Shown here: piece by piece, positions 47,994 to 57,877 of the stretch
Layout of the letters: each line of letters begins with the position of its first letter
Numbering within the stretch: position 1 is the stretch's first letter
Assembly: GCA_965223215.1 (NCBI GenBank)
Contig: CBDCVZ010000010.1
Location: forward strand, 7,440,001 to 7,504,000
Direction of reading: 5' to 3'
Length of the DNA stretch: 64,000 nt
Source: JABDMH01 sp965223215
GTDB lineage: Bacteria; Bacteroidota; Bacteroidia; Chitinophagales; Saprospiraceae
Translations under genes and position numbers: made by a program
Notes under the pieces: model-generated
The model's database searches: none
The model's input: only the letters and a program-made list of their open reading frames with translations
What the model was told of the DNA's origin: nothing

Positions 47994-48140
47994 TTCTTCC
48001 CGCAAGTAATGCGGGACAGGTTGTGAATATCAAACACTATGAATAACTTCGGTATAGTTGTAACTTTCTTGGGTACGACCCTTCATTTTGTTGTCCCTTG
48101 AAGTTGCTGCCTTTTGCAGAGATGCTGGCACCAGGAGTGT
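47994..48140 (-). repeat. Decayed repeat X, copy 2
   Basis: Shares ordered blocks with 20489-20660. Lies directly outside the IS21 remnant. No function assigned. Confidence 0.5.
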
Positions 48141-48172
48141 TGAGTGGAATTAATCAGTAAAGGGTGGAAAAC

Positions 48173-48574
48173 ATGACAATAGGTCTAAAAGCAAATCGTA
48201 GCATGACCCTTACTGAAGAGTGCGTCATGACATATGCGGACTTAAGCGCTGATTACAACCCATTCCATTTTGACAAAGACGTTACCGGGAAATTAAAATT
48301 TGGTAAGCTGATGGTACAAGGTGAGCTGACCACCGGGTTTCTCCACGCCTTAGTTGCCATGGGGATGCCGGGACTCGGCTCTGTTTTCCTGGGCCAGAAC
48401 TGGAAATTCACCACACCTGTTTTCACAGAAGATGCCATCGCTGCTGAGGCTGGGCTATTAAATGTTCACGATTTTCAAGTCATTAGGCAGTTAGCTATCT
48501 TAATTAAGAAGCAGAACCGTGAAACGGTATTGGAAACGGAAGACTGCTGCCATACCATCTCTTCTGAACGATAA
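48173..48574 (+). CDS. MaoC-like hydratase
   Basis: About 133 residues, hot-dog fold: YADLSADYNPFHFDKD with the Asp-x4/5-His catalytic pair, GELTTGFLHALVA, GSVFLGQNWKFTTPVF. Adds water to enoyl thioesters or a similar substrate. Its stop overlaps the MFS start by one base (TAATG, 48572-48576), so both form an operon. GTG 48164 is an alternative start. Confidence 0.8.
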   Translation: MTIGLKANRSMTLTEECVMTYADLSADYNPFHFDKDVTGKLKFGKLMVQGELTTGFLHALVAMGMPGLGSVFLGQNWKFTTPVFTEDAIAAEAGLLNVHDFQVIRQLAILIKKQNRETVLETEDCCHTISSER

Positions 48575-49441
48575 TGCTTATTGATTTGAATGCACCAAAA
48601 CGAATACTACCCGTAATTGTACTATCGCAGTTTTGTTGTACATCACTGTGGTTTGCAGGTAATGGCGTGATGGATGACCTGGTAAACAACTTTCAACTTA
48701 AAGCAAGCGCATTAGGACACTTGACCTCAGCGGTACAATTTGGGTTTATTTCAGGTACCCTGCTGTTCGCGATTTTAACTATTGCAGACCGCTTTGCGCC
48801 TTCCAAAGTATTTTTGATTAGTGCCTTGGTAGCTGCTTTATTTAATATGGGCGTCTTATGGGAAGGCAACAGCATGTTGAGTTTGATGACACTTCGTTTT
48901 TCCACGGGTTTCTTTTTGGCAGGTATTTATCCGGTAGGAATGAAAATTGCGGCTGATTACTATGAGAAAGGACTTGGAAAGGCACTCGGATATTTAGTTG
49001 GCGCGCTGGTAGTTGGTACCGCTTTCCCTCATCTGTTAAATGGGTTCGCAGGTACTTTACCATGGAAGTTAATTTTGATTTCCACTTCGTCCCTTGCTGC
49101 TTTGGGAGGATTACTTATGCTAACTTTAGTTCCAAATGGTCCTTACCGAAAACAAAGTCAAAAATTAGACTTTTCGGCTTTCTTTAAGGTATTCAGGGAT
49201 CGTAATTTTCGAGCCGCTGCATTTGGATATTTTGGTCATATGTGGGAGTTGTATGCCTTCTGGGCATTTGTACCTGTAATCCTATCTACTTACCTTGCCG
49301 CACATCCTGATTCACAGTTCAACGTACCCTTCTTATCCTTTTTAATAATTGGGATAGGTGGAATTTCCTGCGTGGTCGGAGGTTATCTTTCATTGAACCT
49401 GGGCACCAAAAGAACAGCATCAATGGCTTTACTTTTATGGT

Positions 49442-50350
49442 TCATCGCAATAATGGATACCTAGTTTCATGGAGATCTAAGATTTTGAGTTTAAAATAAT
49501 CTAAGTCCCGATAACCATAGGCTTTTCTTTTGAGCACTTTGATTTTGTTATTTAGGCCTTCAAGTGGGCCTGTAGAAATGGGATGATCATACCAGGCTAG
49601 AAGGCCAGTTTTGGCTCGGGCAATCGTATTGGCCATTTTAGTAAGAATTGAAACTCCACTGGCTCGAGCTCTCTGACACCAGTCTTCCACAAAGTCCATT
49701 GCAGAAGTCTTATCGGGACAATGCCATAATTGAGCAAGATCTTCTTTTAGGTAGTAAGCGGTTGCTAAGGGCTTGTTCAAAGCTAAGGCCTCTTGCAGTC
49801 TTTGGTGCTCGTTTCGATTAACATTTAAATTATAACCTCTTTTTAATAGAATCCATCGGGTACCCTTTAACACTCGACGTTGTTGCTGAGTCAATTCATC
49901 TCGGTATACTCTTTGCCTAAGCTGGTCAATTCTTTGGTTGATCATCTTGACAACATGAAACCAATCGTATACAATTTCTGCTTTTGGTAGGTGATCTCTA
50001 ACCGACTTAATGTAAGCCGGCCACATATCCATTGCCACAGCTCGTATCTTTGATTTCCAACGACTTATCTTTTTCCAGAAGACAGTCAGAACTTCGCTTG
50101 CTCTGCCTAATCCAACATATAATACTTGTCCCGTTTGCCAGTTCATCACCACTGTCATATACTTATGTCCCTTCCGTACTGAGAATTCATCAATAGCCAA
50201 ATACCTTACATCTTTCATTGGTATATGCTTATATTTTTTGACCAAATATTGCTTTTCAATTTCTTTGATCGTGTGCCAGTGAAGACCACTGATTTTCGAT
50301 AATTCACTAATAGTCATACTGTCCAGCATCCCCAGTACAAATCTCCTCAA
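49442..50350 (-). CDS. ISL3 transposase, catalytic part (ORF B)
   Basis: About 302 residues: IDEFSVRKGHKYMTV (first Asp), VAMDMWPAYI (second Asp), VYDWFHVVKMINQRID, and GPLEGLNNKIKVLKRKAYGY (Glu). Its stop is inside the terminal repeat, 3 bp from the IS end. No ATG start (TTG only). The frame continues upstream as TYTHRLRRF up to an A9 run (minus strand), so it is probably expressed by -1 slippage from ORF A. Confidence 0.85.
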   Translation of the reverse strand: MRRFVLGMLDSMTISELSKISGLHWHTIKEIEKQYLVKKYKHIPMKDVRYLAIDEFSVRKGHKYMTVVMNWQTGQVLYVGLGRASEVLTVFWKKISRWKSKIRAVAMDMWPAYIKSVRDHLPKAEIVYDWFHVVKMINQRIDQLRQRVYRDELTQQQRRVLKGTRWILLKRGYNLNVNRNEHQRLQEALALNKPLATAYYLKEDLAQLWHCPDKTSAMDFVEDWCQRARASGVSILTKMANTIARAKTGLLAWYDHPISTGPLEGLNNKIKVLKRKAYGYRDLDYFKLKILDLHETRYPLLR

Positions 50351-50655
50351 TCGATGGGTGTAAGTTTTTTTTTATCAGCATATTTTATCTCTTCTTGACG
50401 TATTAACCCACATGACTTACATTCTAACCGGTGTATGTGCGCCACCATGAATACCGGCTTGAATCCAATTGATACAGTTCGAAATGTACGTTCCTTCTTT
50501 CCCTTTTTTATAACCTCCTTGCTCTTACATGCACTACATTGTAAATGCTTTGATTCGGTTTCAATATGGAAATAGATCGAGCCCTCACGATATTCAGTCT
50601 TCAAATACTCGACTCCCTTTAATCCAAATCCATGGTACAATAGGCTTTTTGACAT
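50347..50655 (-). CDS. ISL3 transposase, zinc-finger part (ORF A)
   Basis: 102 residues with CSACKSKE and CKSCG cysteine pairs of the ISL3 zinc finger. It ends KYADKKKLTPID. The three Lys codons are an A9 run at about 50368-50376. A -1 shift there continues into ORF B as KKKTYTHRLRRF, giving a full transposase of normal domain order. Confidence 0.8.
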   Translation of the reverse strand: MSKSLLYHGFGLKGVEYLKTEYREGSIYFHIETESKHLQCSACKSKEVIKKGKKERTFRTVSIGFKPVFMVAHIHRLECKSCGLIRQEEIKYADKKKLTPID

Positions 50656-51058
50656 AGCTTTCTTCCAAAGCTATAATTTTACCATCTTAGGTACTCATCT
50701 TTGCGAAGAACCACTTTTATCATGTGCATGCTGCATTATATCTCCGCTATTATTTTTTATCGACTCCGCGATCATTGTCATAGGGTTTCTTCTATTTTGG
50801 GGAATGGTTGTAATTGCCGATTCCCCATTGTTTTCAACGCTTGTGGCTCGCAACGCGCCAACTGAATCGAAAGGCACAGCTCTTACAATTGTAAACTGTA
50901 TTGGCTTTTCAATAACAATAATTAGCATCCAACTTCTGACTGCTTTGAGAGATATTATGAATCCAATATATATTTATTTAGTACTAGCGTTAGGGCCAAT
51001 ATTAGGTTTGATCGCATTGTTTGAAAAAACCGCACCCACCAAAACTAAAGCCAATTAA

Positions 51059-51594
51059 TAACGGGCTTTAGCCAGGGCCGTGGAACAAACCAGTTCCTTT
51101 TTTTATAGAAGTTTGCCTTGGTAATCTATCGCTTTGGTAGGTTTGTTGTGTCTACACTAGTGGCACCAAATATTCAAATGATGGCTACCATCAATCTAGG
51201 GCCATCTAGTTACAATCATTATCAGAGGGCATCACGGAAATTTTGATATTGACGATAAATGTCTGCACAAGTAAGTTATGCATGTCAAGGGGAATGCGTG
51301 GTAGATATAGTCAATAACAAGTAAATCATAGAATATTGAAACGAATCGGAGCAGGAAGTCATAAAGCACAATTAATGCCTGGACTATTCAGCCGTACGAT
51401 AATGCTTCATGGTTTTTTGGTTGGAAGTGCCAGGATGGCGTTTGAAAGCTTTAAATTGCTAGTCAATACTTACGCTTTTGGCCGGGCCTTTGGGAAGATC
51501 AACCAAAGAGCCAAATTTAACTACCTGGAAAACCTCAAAAAAATTAGTGTACTATTTTGTGAATTGACACTTTGTCGTCGCTAAAAATTAAGGA
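51059..51594. other. Intergenic; one dispersed repeat core
   Basis: 51248-51268 carries the core on the minus strand. The 82-codon frame at 51336 lacks family features. Confidence 0.5.
51248..51268 (-). repeat. Dispersed repeat core, copy 3
   Basis: Complement GTGCAGACATTTATCGTCAA, two or three differences from the others. Confidence 0.65.
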
Positions 51595-52815
51595 ATGAAA
51601 CACATGTACCACAAAACTATCAAGGGCATAATCGTAGCCGCAGCCATTCTCTTGGTCCTGATCGGATGTAAAACAGAACAAGATAACCAGACGATTGAGA
51701 TTAATCATGATGGTCTAAAGAGCTACTTTGCAAATAGTGGACTTCCAGCAGCCATTATGGGATTTGCAACAAGGGGAGGAGAAGGTAAGTGGGTGGCATT
51801 TGGCCCATCGCAATGGGAAAAGCGTGATACCATATCTGAAGACGATATTTTTAGAATATTCTCTATGACAAAGGCAATTGCCTCTGTGGCAGCACTACAA
51901 CTTGTTGAGCAAGGGCTTATAAGCTTAGATGAACCACTGGACAGCTTGATGCCGGAAATGACATCAATTCCAATATTAGATCTGCAAGGTGGACTTAATC
52001 CCGCAAAAAAGGCCATCACTCTGAGACATCTACTAACTCATACATCTGGTTTTGGATATGACTTTTTAGATGAGCGTCTAATGTCATTTGATCAAACGGA
52101 ATGGGAATTCGATGATCTACCTCGGCTATTTGAGGCTGGAGATCGTTGGCAATATGGTACCAGTCTAGATTGGGTCGGTAAAATCATTGAAAAAGTCAGT
52201 GGACAGGACCTTGAAAATTATTTTAGACAACACATTACCGGACCTTTGGAAATGGACAGAACCTGGTTCAATGTCCCCAAAGAACTAGAAGATAACATAG
52301 TATCATGGGGAGCCAGAGACTCGGCGGGCTTTCAGGAATATCCTCGTATTCCGCAAGAACCAGTATCAGAATTTAGAGCCGGTGGTGGACTATTTTCATC
52401 TCCTCATGATTATTTGACCTTTCTGAAATGTATCTTGAATGATGGTCAATATGAAGGTGGAAAAATCCTCGAACCAGAGACGATAGATATGATGTGCACA
52501 AATCAACTTCCGAATGGGATGACCCTAAATTTTGGAATACCTGATAGTGGCCTTCCACCGACAATGGGCCACTTTCCTGATGAAAACGATACCCATGGTC
52601 TGGCTTGGGCAATTGAGAACAACGAGCAAGAGGAAGTCCGCTCAAAGGGAGCGCTCTACTGGTCAGGAATTGCCAACACCTACTATACATTAGATCGAAA
52701 GAAGGGAGTTGCCATCGTGTATTTTACCCAATTTTTCCCCTTCAATGATAAGATTTCCTATGACTATTATAGGCTATTCGAAAAGGAAGTTATTGCTAGT
52801 ATGGACACGGAATAG
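51595..52815 (+). CDS. Serine beta-lactamase-like lipoprotein hydrolase
   Basis: 406 residues. Lipobox VLIGC (Cys about 24). S90-M-T-K93 in FSMTKAIAS, YGTSLDW (Y-x-S type), and a distal ALYWSGIANTYY in place of a KTG box. Closest in layout to EstB-type esterases. Periplasmic membrane-anchored. Not expected to confer beta-lactam resistance. Confidence 0.85.
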   Translation: MKHMYHKTIKGIIVAAAILLVLIGCKTEQDNQTIEINHDGLKSYFANSGLPAAIMGFATRGGEGKWVAFGPSQWEKRDTISEDDIFRIFSMTKAIASVAALQLVEQGLISLDEPLDSLMPEMTSIPILDLQGGLNPAKKAITLRHLLTHTSGFGYDFLDERLMSFDQTEWEFDDLPRLFEAGDRWQYGTSLDWVGKIIEKVSGQDLENYFRQHITGPLEMDRTWFNVPKELEDNIVSWGARDSAGFQEYPRIPQEPVSEFRAGGGLFSSPHDYLTFLKCILNDGQYEGGKILEPETIDMMCTNQLPNGMTLNFGIPDSGLPPTMGHFPDENDTHGLAWAIENNEQEEVRSKGALYWSGIANTYYTLDRKKGVAIVYFTQFFPFNDKISYDYYRLFEKEVIASMDTE

Positions 52816-53276
52816 GAAACATGCATCACAACATGGCATCGTGACTCCTTCTCTTGAAGTCTTACAAATATTGCCATGTGCTATTGGCTTCACTCCCACG
52901 AATACCATCGTGACACGAGGTATGTACGGAGACGGAGCATATGCCAGGAGCCCTCATAGCCAAGAAAAATGCAATTGTTAGACTGTCATTAATTTATCTA
53001 ATAATATTTCTTGCTTTTCAGGTACCGGACCAAAGCAAGACACATCTTCGGACAAAGTGATAGATAGAAAAGTAATAAGTGATTATTCATGCTCACGAAT
53101 CAAACATTATGGTAGGATATCTGCTAGCTGACAGCAATCTCGATACACTAGTAAATTGGGATCTTGGCCTTCAATAGAGGGCCTATCAACATTGCTGGGA
53201 ATTAATCCCGACGGTCAATATCCAGGATTTTACACCTAACTGTGGAATCAGTTTTCAGCTGTGCACAATCTTAAAT
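52816..53276. other. Intergenic with unclear coding remnants
   Basis: Short broken frames (for example IMVGYLLADSNLDTLVNWDL near 53110) suggest a dead gene, family unknown. Confidence 0.3.
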
Positions 53277-54155
53277 TCAATTTTTTACACACCGTACCGA
53301 GGCCCCCCTTTTTTTATCTTCGGGACTAGAATATAGGCCGGCAAGATCGTCTACCAAGAGGAAGGATCTAGCTTCAGATGCATTTACTTGGGTGGTGGTC
53401 CACCAATGTCCATTTATCGACAAAGTAATAAATAAACCAGTCATGGTGCGATTGCCACCTGGATGACCTGAAAAACCACTTTCATTGGTTGCACCTTCAT
53501 TTGGTGGATGCCAGTAGCCAGTTTGGGAATCGAAGGTCCCCAGGGATTTCATCTTGCCTCCAGCTACATCTGAGCCACCAAATATCGATGCCAAATAGTC
53601 AAAGTCATTTTTAGACGGCACTCGCCATCCGGTAGGGCAAAGACCCCGGTTATCATTCACCGCATACCAATTGTATAAGTGCCCGAATTTTTCGACATCA
53701 AAGAGGGGATAATTAGAGCCGGTCGTGTCGTATATGCAATAGGCTCCATAGTTTGCCAAGGACCATGCAGCTGTACTGGCTGCGTCATGTCCGATGGCTT
53801 GAATCGGCGATCCTGCCTCATCGTGATATGTGGTAGTTCGGAGATTTTCGAGCGTCCATTCTTGATCACCCAACTTGGCAGTCTTATACACATTTCCATC
53901 GGCGTCGACAACTTCACCAAGGTCAAATTGGAAGCCAGTTAGGCTGGTCCAGAATATGCCATTCCAGCCCTCAAAGTCATTGGTTTTTGCATTGAAACGG
54001 ATGGTGCCAGGAGCGGCAGGGTTACTATCAGTATAACCAATGAGTATTCCACCTTGCACTTCAAACTGCTCTTGACTAATACAGATGGTGGACAGCAGCT
54101 GAGTCAACGGAATCATAATCATGTATAATTTCACAGGAATCAGTATCTGGAACAT
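53277..54155 (-). CDS. Secreted FISUMP-domain protein
   Basis: 292 residues. Signal peptide region around IPLTQLLSTICIS. The fibrobacter-succinogenes major paralogous domain is evident: GNVYKTAKLGDQEWTLENLR, YGAYCIYD, LYNWYAVND, GLCPTGWRVPSKNDFDYLAS, WWTTTQ and the final ASVRCVKN. Extracellular, role unknown. MIMIPL at about 54122 is an alternative start. Confidence 0.85.
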   Translation of the reverse strand: MFQILIPVKLYMIMIPLTQLLSTICISQEQFEVQGGILIGYTDSNPAAPGTIRFNAKTNDFEGWNGIFWTSLTGFQFDLGEVVDADGNVYKTAKLGDQEWTLENLRTTTYHDEAGSPIQAIGHDAASTAAWSLANYGAYCIYDTTGSNYPLFDVEKFGHLYNWYAVNDNRGLCPTGWRVPSKNDFDYLASIFGGSDVAGGKMKSLGTFDSQTGYWHPPNEGATNESGFSGHPGGNRTMTGLFITLSINGHWWTTTQVNASEARSFLLVDDLAGLYSSPEDKKRGASVRCVKN

Positions 54156-55034
54156 TTCAAAAACAATTAATCTATAACAAAGCTATGTTGACAAAACAGG
54201 TTTCGATTGTAAAAATGCGGCGGATTAATCCGAAGAACAAGCATGTCGTACGATGGAAAATTCAGTTGGAATCAACATATGATCAATTTGATTTTATGAT
54301 AAATCTGATGAAATATTCGCGGCAGTCAGCCGGCCGAATAAATGGTTTAAAGCAAAGATTTGGATTCCTGCAAAATGGACGGAAACCTAGTCCTGAGTCT
54401 ATTTTGTCTAAAATGAGGCGGGTGTGGATTCTCCACCCGATTTACCTCCGGGCGAGAATCTCATCTTACCAAAAACGAGAAATACTTCAATGTAACGGTA
54501 AGTGTGTATGACAAATTTGCCTAATATATTAAATCTGATGAAGCTACGATTATGACAAAGGAAACAAACAAGACAAACGTTATTAACAGCTTCTTATTGA
54601 TATACGCGAGAAATCGAGGAATTTAGACTATTGAGGATCGAATTACAACTGGATTGGAATATGAAGATAGGGTGATTGAAATAGGTCGATGATTGGGAAA
54701 GAAGTTGATGCAAGGCGGCTTCGATGTTTGAAAGGAGTGGAAAGAACATTTAAAAAAAAACTCGCAACAGGTTGGTCGCATTGAATTCTAAAAGACGATG
54801 AATTGACGCAAAGCACATCTAAGTTTGGAGTGAGCCAACGCTATGCAATTCATTTTAGGTACAGTGGGTCTGGCAATAGTGTTTGAGGAAGGCAGTGTGG
54901 TGTTGGAACAATTATTGGGTTTAGATCTATCAGCCAAATAACTTCAAAGGGTAGGTGAATATTATAGCTGGAAATTTACAAGATCAGGTGAGTCCAATGG
55001 TAGCTCTGTAATACCGGAACCAGACCGTCTCATG
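54156..55034. other. Intergenic, weak repeat
   Basis: A 108-codon frame (54185-54511) is not convincing. Its end (54420-54500) resembles 45655-45740. Nothing else recognised. Confidence 0.4.
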
Positions 55035-55484
55035 TCATCGGCCCTTTTCCATGGCCTGCCCACTTTCCAGAAGTTCCTTAAACTTTCCTAAATCATTCAT
55101 CATGGCTTTCTTAGCCCAGCCACTCATGATTGGTGCAAGCAACTTCAAGATACCGGAAGGTTTCATCACGGCGTGAAGCACTATGCGGGTGCCCTGTTCT
55201 GCTTTGCTAAACCTCGCTTCCCAACCTCCCGTCATGGGTTTTGTCCAAGAGGCTGCCATAAACCTTCCCGGCTCGTAAGCGGTTACTTCAACAATAAACT
55301 CAATACGGCGTCCAGGAAACTGGTCAACAGCCTTATATTTGCTGCCAACTCCCACCGGCCCTTCCGTCAACTTCCTGCGCTCAATGACCGGAGCCGCCCA
55401 CTCGTCTGCTCTTTCCAAATCTGCCCAATAGGAAAATACCTCATCGATCGGTCTATTGATTGTAATTTCGTACGACAATTCCAT
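55035..55484 (-). CDS. SRPBCC family protein (polyketide cyclase/dehydrase type)
   Basis: 149 residues. ITINRPIDEVFSYWADLERA, VGVGSKYKAV, VEVTAYEPGRFMAA and the C-terminal helix MNDLGKFKELLES fit the START-like fold. Ligand unknown. Single gene with long flanking spacers. Confidence 0.85.
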   Translation of the reverse strand: MELSYEITINRPIDEVFSYWADLERADEWAAPVIERRKLTEGPVGVGSKYKAVDQFPGRRIEFIVEVTAYEPGRFMAASWTKPMTGGWEARFSKAEQGTRIVLHAVMKPSGILKLLAPIMSGWAKKAMMNDLGKFKELLESGQAMEKGR

Positions 55485-56101
55485 CAGCTCTCTTTTCTGA
55501 GGTTATAAAAATAATGCGCGTCTGATCAAGCAGTCCAGCCCTGAAAACATCAATATTGATCGGTTGACAAATCCCCGAACTCCTATTGATGTCTGGTGGT
55601 TTCCGGCATGCAATCTTAATAATCGGTCCGCAGCAGCATCGTATTTTGCAGATGGAAGTAGGTTGTACTATTAAAGGGCACCTCCAAAACCCCCTTTATG
55701 GATCGAACACGATGGCCTTGCCATTTGTCTTTTGAGTCTTTCAAAAGCGATCTCATTCGGAGAATATTGGTGGTACCCTAAAGTTATCTGATTTCCTACG
55801 CTCTGTCAAATAAGGCAACGAAGATGGTCTTGCATCGCTGGCCTCGATTTCTCGTCAGACGATCAGATTTGCCCTCAGGGGGTAGGCAATATTCTAAGTG
55901 TCAAACCATTGGCCTGGAAGCACCTAGCTTTTTTTGGTTTAATTGGCAATCTTCCCGTTAGGAGCCTCATTATTGAAGGAATTACCACAGCGATGGAAGG
56001 AGAGGTGAATGCCTGAAAAATCTCATTAAATGAAAATTACCAGAGAAAGTAATGATGGGTAAAGATGCTTATCTTGATCAAGTATCGATGAGGAATTTGG
56101 C
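55485..56101. other. Intergenic, nothing recognised
   Basis: About 600 bp without a credible frame, likely holding promoters for both divergent genes. Confidence 0.4.
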
Positions 56102-57253
56102 ATGACTTGCCTGAAACTAGATATAATATTGAGGGCCGTGCTGCTGGGCATGATGTCCTTTTACCTTGGATGTATCAAGTCCAATTCACCTTACCTCGGT
56201 GAGGGTGCAAAAAATGACCTGCTTGTAGATAGCCTGGCTACTCCTGAAACGGTTGCCCTTTATTCCAATCTGCGGGCATTAACAGACCATAAATTTCTCT
56301 TTGGACATCAGGAGACCTTGGCCTATGGGGTTGGCTGGACCAATGATGGGACAGGTAAGCGGTCAGATGTTAAGGACGTATGTGGCGATTTTCCTGCCGT
56401 ATATGGGTGGGACATTGGTGATATTCATCTCGAACATAATGTGGATGGCGTACCTTTTACCGACATCAAAAACCTAATTACAATAGCATTTAATAGGGGA
56501 GGTATCAATACTATTTCGATTCATCAGGATAACCCCGTTACAGGAGAAAGTGCCTGGGATAACACACCTGCGGTCGATAAACTGTTCCCAGGGCGTAGCC
56601 ATCATCAGGAATATGTTAAAAGGCTTGACTTGATCGCTGATTTTCTGCTTGACCTTAAAACTGATGATGGAATTTACATCCCGATCATATTGCGACCCTA
56701 TCACGAGCATAATCAAGCCTGGCCCTGGTGGGGTGTGACCGCATGTAGTGAATCTGAGTTTATAGACCTCTGGAAGATGACGATTAGACATCTGCGAGAT
56801 CTGCGAGGTATACATCACTTAATTTATGCTATCTCACCCCAAGACGTCAAAACGAATTCTTCCTATTTTGCGCGATATCCAGGTGATGAATACGTGGATA
56901 TCTTGGGATATGATTATTGGCGTTACTCTCTCGAACCCGATTATATTACTTTTTTAGGAGAAGCGCTAGAAATGTTGGGCAACGAAGCGCAAAAACGTGG
57001 GAAAATAGCGGCGCTCACAGAGGTGGGATTTGAAACGCTGCCGATTGATGACTGGTGGACGAATTATCTGTTAAAGGGGCTTGAGTTTTCTCCATGGTCT
57101 GAAAAAATGGCATGGGTACTGGTTTGGCGGAATGCCCGGGAAAGTCATTTTTATGCACCCTTTCCGGGACAGCAGTCGGTGCCCGATTTTATTGATTTTT
57201 ACAAGAATCCCAAAACAATTTTTGAAGGAGATTTGCCAAACATGTATCACTAA
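56102..57253 (+). CDS. GH26 beta-mannanase, lipoprotein
   Basis: 383 residues. Lipobox FYLGC near residue 24. GH26 core: FLFGHQETLAYGVGW, PAVYGWDIGDIHLEH, IPIILRPYHEHN with the acid/base Glu (about 201), WPWWG, and AALTEVGFE with the nucleophile Glu (about 307). Hydrolyses beta-mannans at the cell surface or periplasm. No PUL partners (SusC/SusD) in view. Confidence 0.9.
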   Translation: MTCLKLDIILRAVLLGMMSFYLGCIKSNSPYLGEGAKNDLLVDSLATPETVALYSNLRALTDHKFLFGHQETLAYGVGWTNDGTGKRSDVKDVCGDFPAVYGWDIGDIHLEHNVDGVPFTDIKNLITIAFNRGGINTISIHQDNPVTGESAWDNTPAVDKLFPGRSHHQEYVKRLDLIADFLLDLKTDDGIYIPIILRPYHEHNQAWPWWGVTACSESEFIDLWKMTIRHLRDLRGIHHLIYAISPQDVKTNSSYFARYPGDEYVDILGYDYWRYSLEPDYITFLGEALEMLGNEAQKRGKIAALTEVGFETLPIDDWWTNYLLKGLEFSPWSEKMAWVLVWRNARESHFYAPFPGQQSVPDFIDFYKNPKTIFEGDLPNMYH

Positions 57254-57877
57254 CCAGGAGTTGTGTTCGAGAGGTATCCGTATTGTTTGTAACCTATAGC
57301 CTAAGGAGAAGTCTATCCATTTTAGGGTTGCTGGGCTTGCTGGTCATATTAATGGCCAGGATCTCAGCTTTTTTGCAATTTTAGCTATCACAGCAGGGGT
57401 TGGTTTATCATTGGAAGCATGTTTTCGTATTAAGGCTTTGGGTCAGCACAGTCCAAATAAGACATGGTGCTGATATTTATCGTCAGTATGTCTGCTTGCA
57501 TTCTTGCCGGTTTGATTGATGTTCCAGATTGACAGAAAGATATGCTTTTGAATTCAGGGCACATTCTAATAAGAACGACATTATCATTTTGACCACCGCT
57601 CTTTAAGCAAATAAGAGTCGAGGTCAGACCAGCCAAGCTGCAGCATCTAACATGGTCATGAGATTGATCGGTATCGAAGGGTTAGGTTGGGCAGAAGACA
57701 GGCAGAAGAGATGATTTCTCAGCTTTTTCCTCTTTGCATTCATTACCTTGTATGGAGGTAGTTTGGATCATTTATGTAATTTAATCACTCTTAGGTGCTG
57801 TATTAGACTTCTCACGACATTTACCGGCTGATAGCGTTGTTGCGGAGATCACCGGTACCTCTTATTAAATTCAGATT
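57254..57877. other. Intergenic with dispersed repeat
   Basis: CAGCAC...GTGCTG arms and the core at 57467-57487 mirror 45833-45880. A short hydrophobic remnant (LGLLGLLVILMARI) near 57320 is a dead fragment. Confidence 0.5.
57467..57487 (+). repeat. Dispersed repeat core, copy 4
   Basis: TGCTGATATTTATCGTCAGT identical to 45861-45880 and preceded by the same CAGCAC arm. Confidence 0.75.

Larger units (their letters stand above)
49439..50712 (-). mobile_element. ISL3-family insertion sequence, complete
   Basis: 1274 bp. Terminal inverted repeats GGTTCATCGCAATAATGGAT then ACCTAG (left) and GGTTCTTCGCAAAGATGAGT then ACCTAAG (right, complement). Perfect 8-bp target duplication ACTTTTAT (49431-49438 and 50713-50720), as usual for ISL3. 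Confidence 0.95.
48574..51058 (+). pseudogene. MFS transporter interrupted by an ISL3 element
   Basis: First part 48574-49438, second part 50721-51058. Removing the IS and one copy of ACTTTTAT gives a clean 400-residue frame that passes from MALLLS straight into CACCIISPLLFFIDS. Twelve-helix pattern with the MFS features GDRFAPSK-like loop (ADRFAPSK) and repeated hydrophobic helices. Substrate unknown; coupled to MaoC. Inactive in this form. Confidence 0.85.

Noticed and set aside
51336..51584. 82-codon frame before the serine hydrolase
   Set aside because: No hydrophobic, structural or family pattern; likely chance.
54185..54511. 108-codon frame
   Set aside because: Its end belongs to a dispersed repeat-like stretch also seen near 45700 and the rest has no family pattern.
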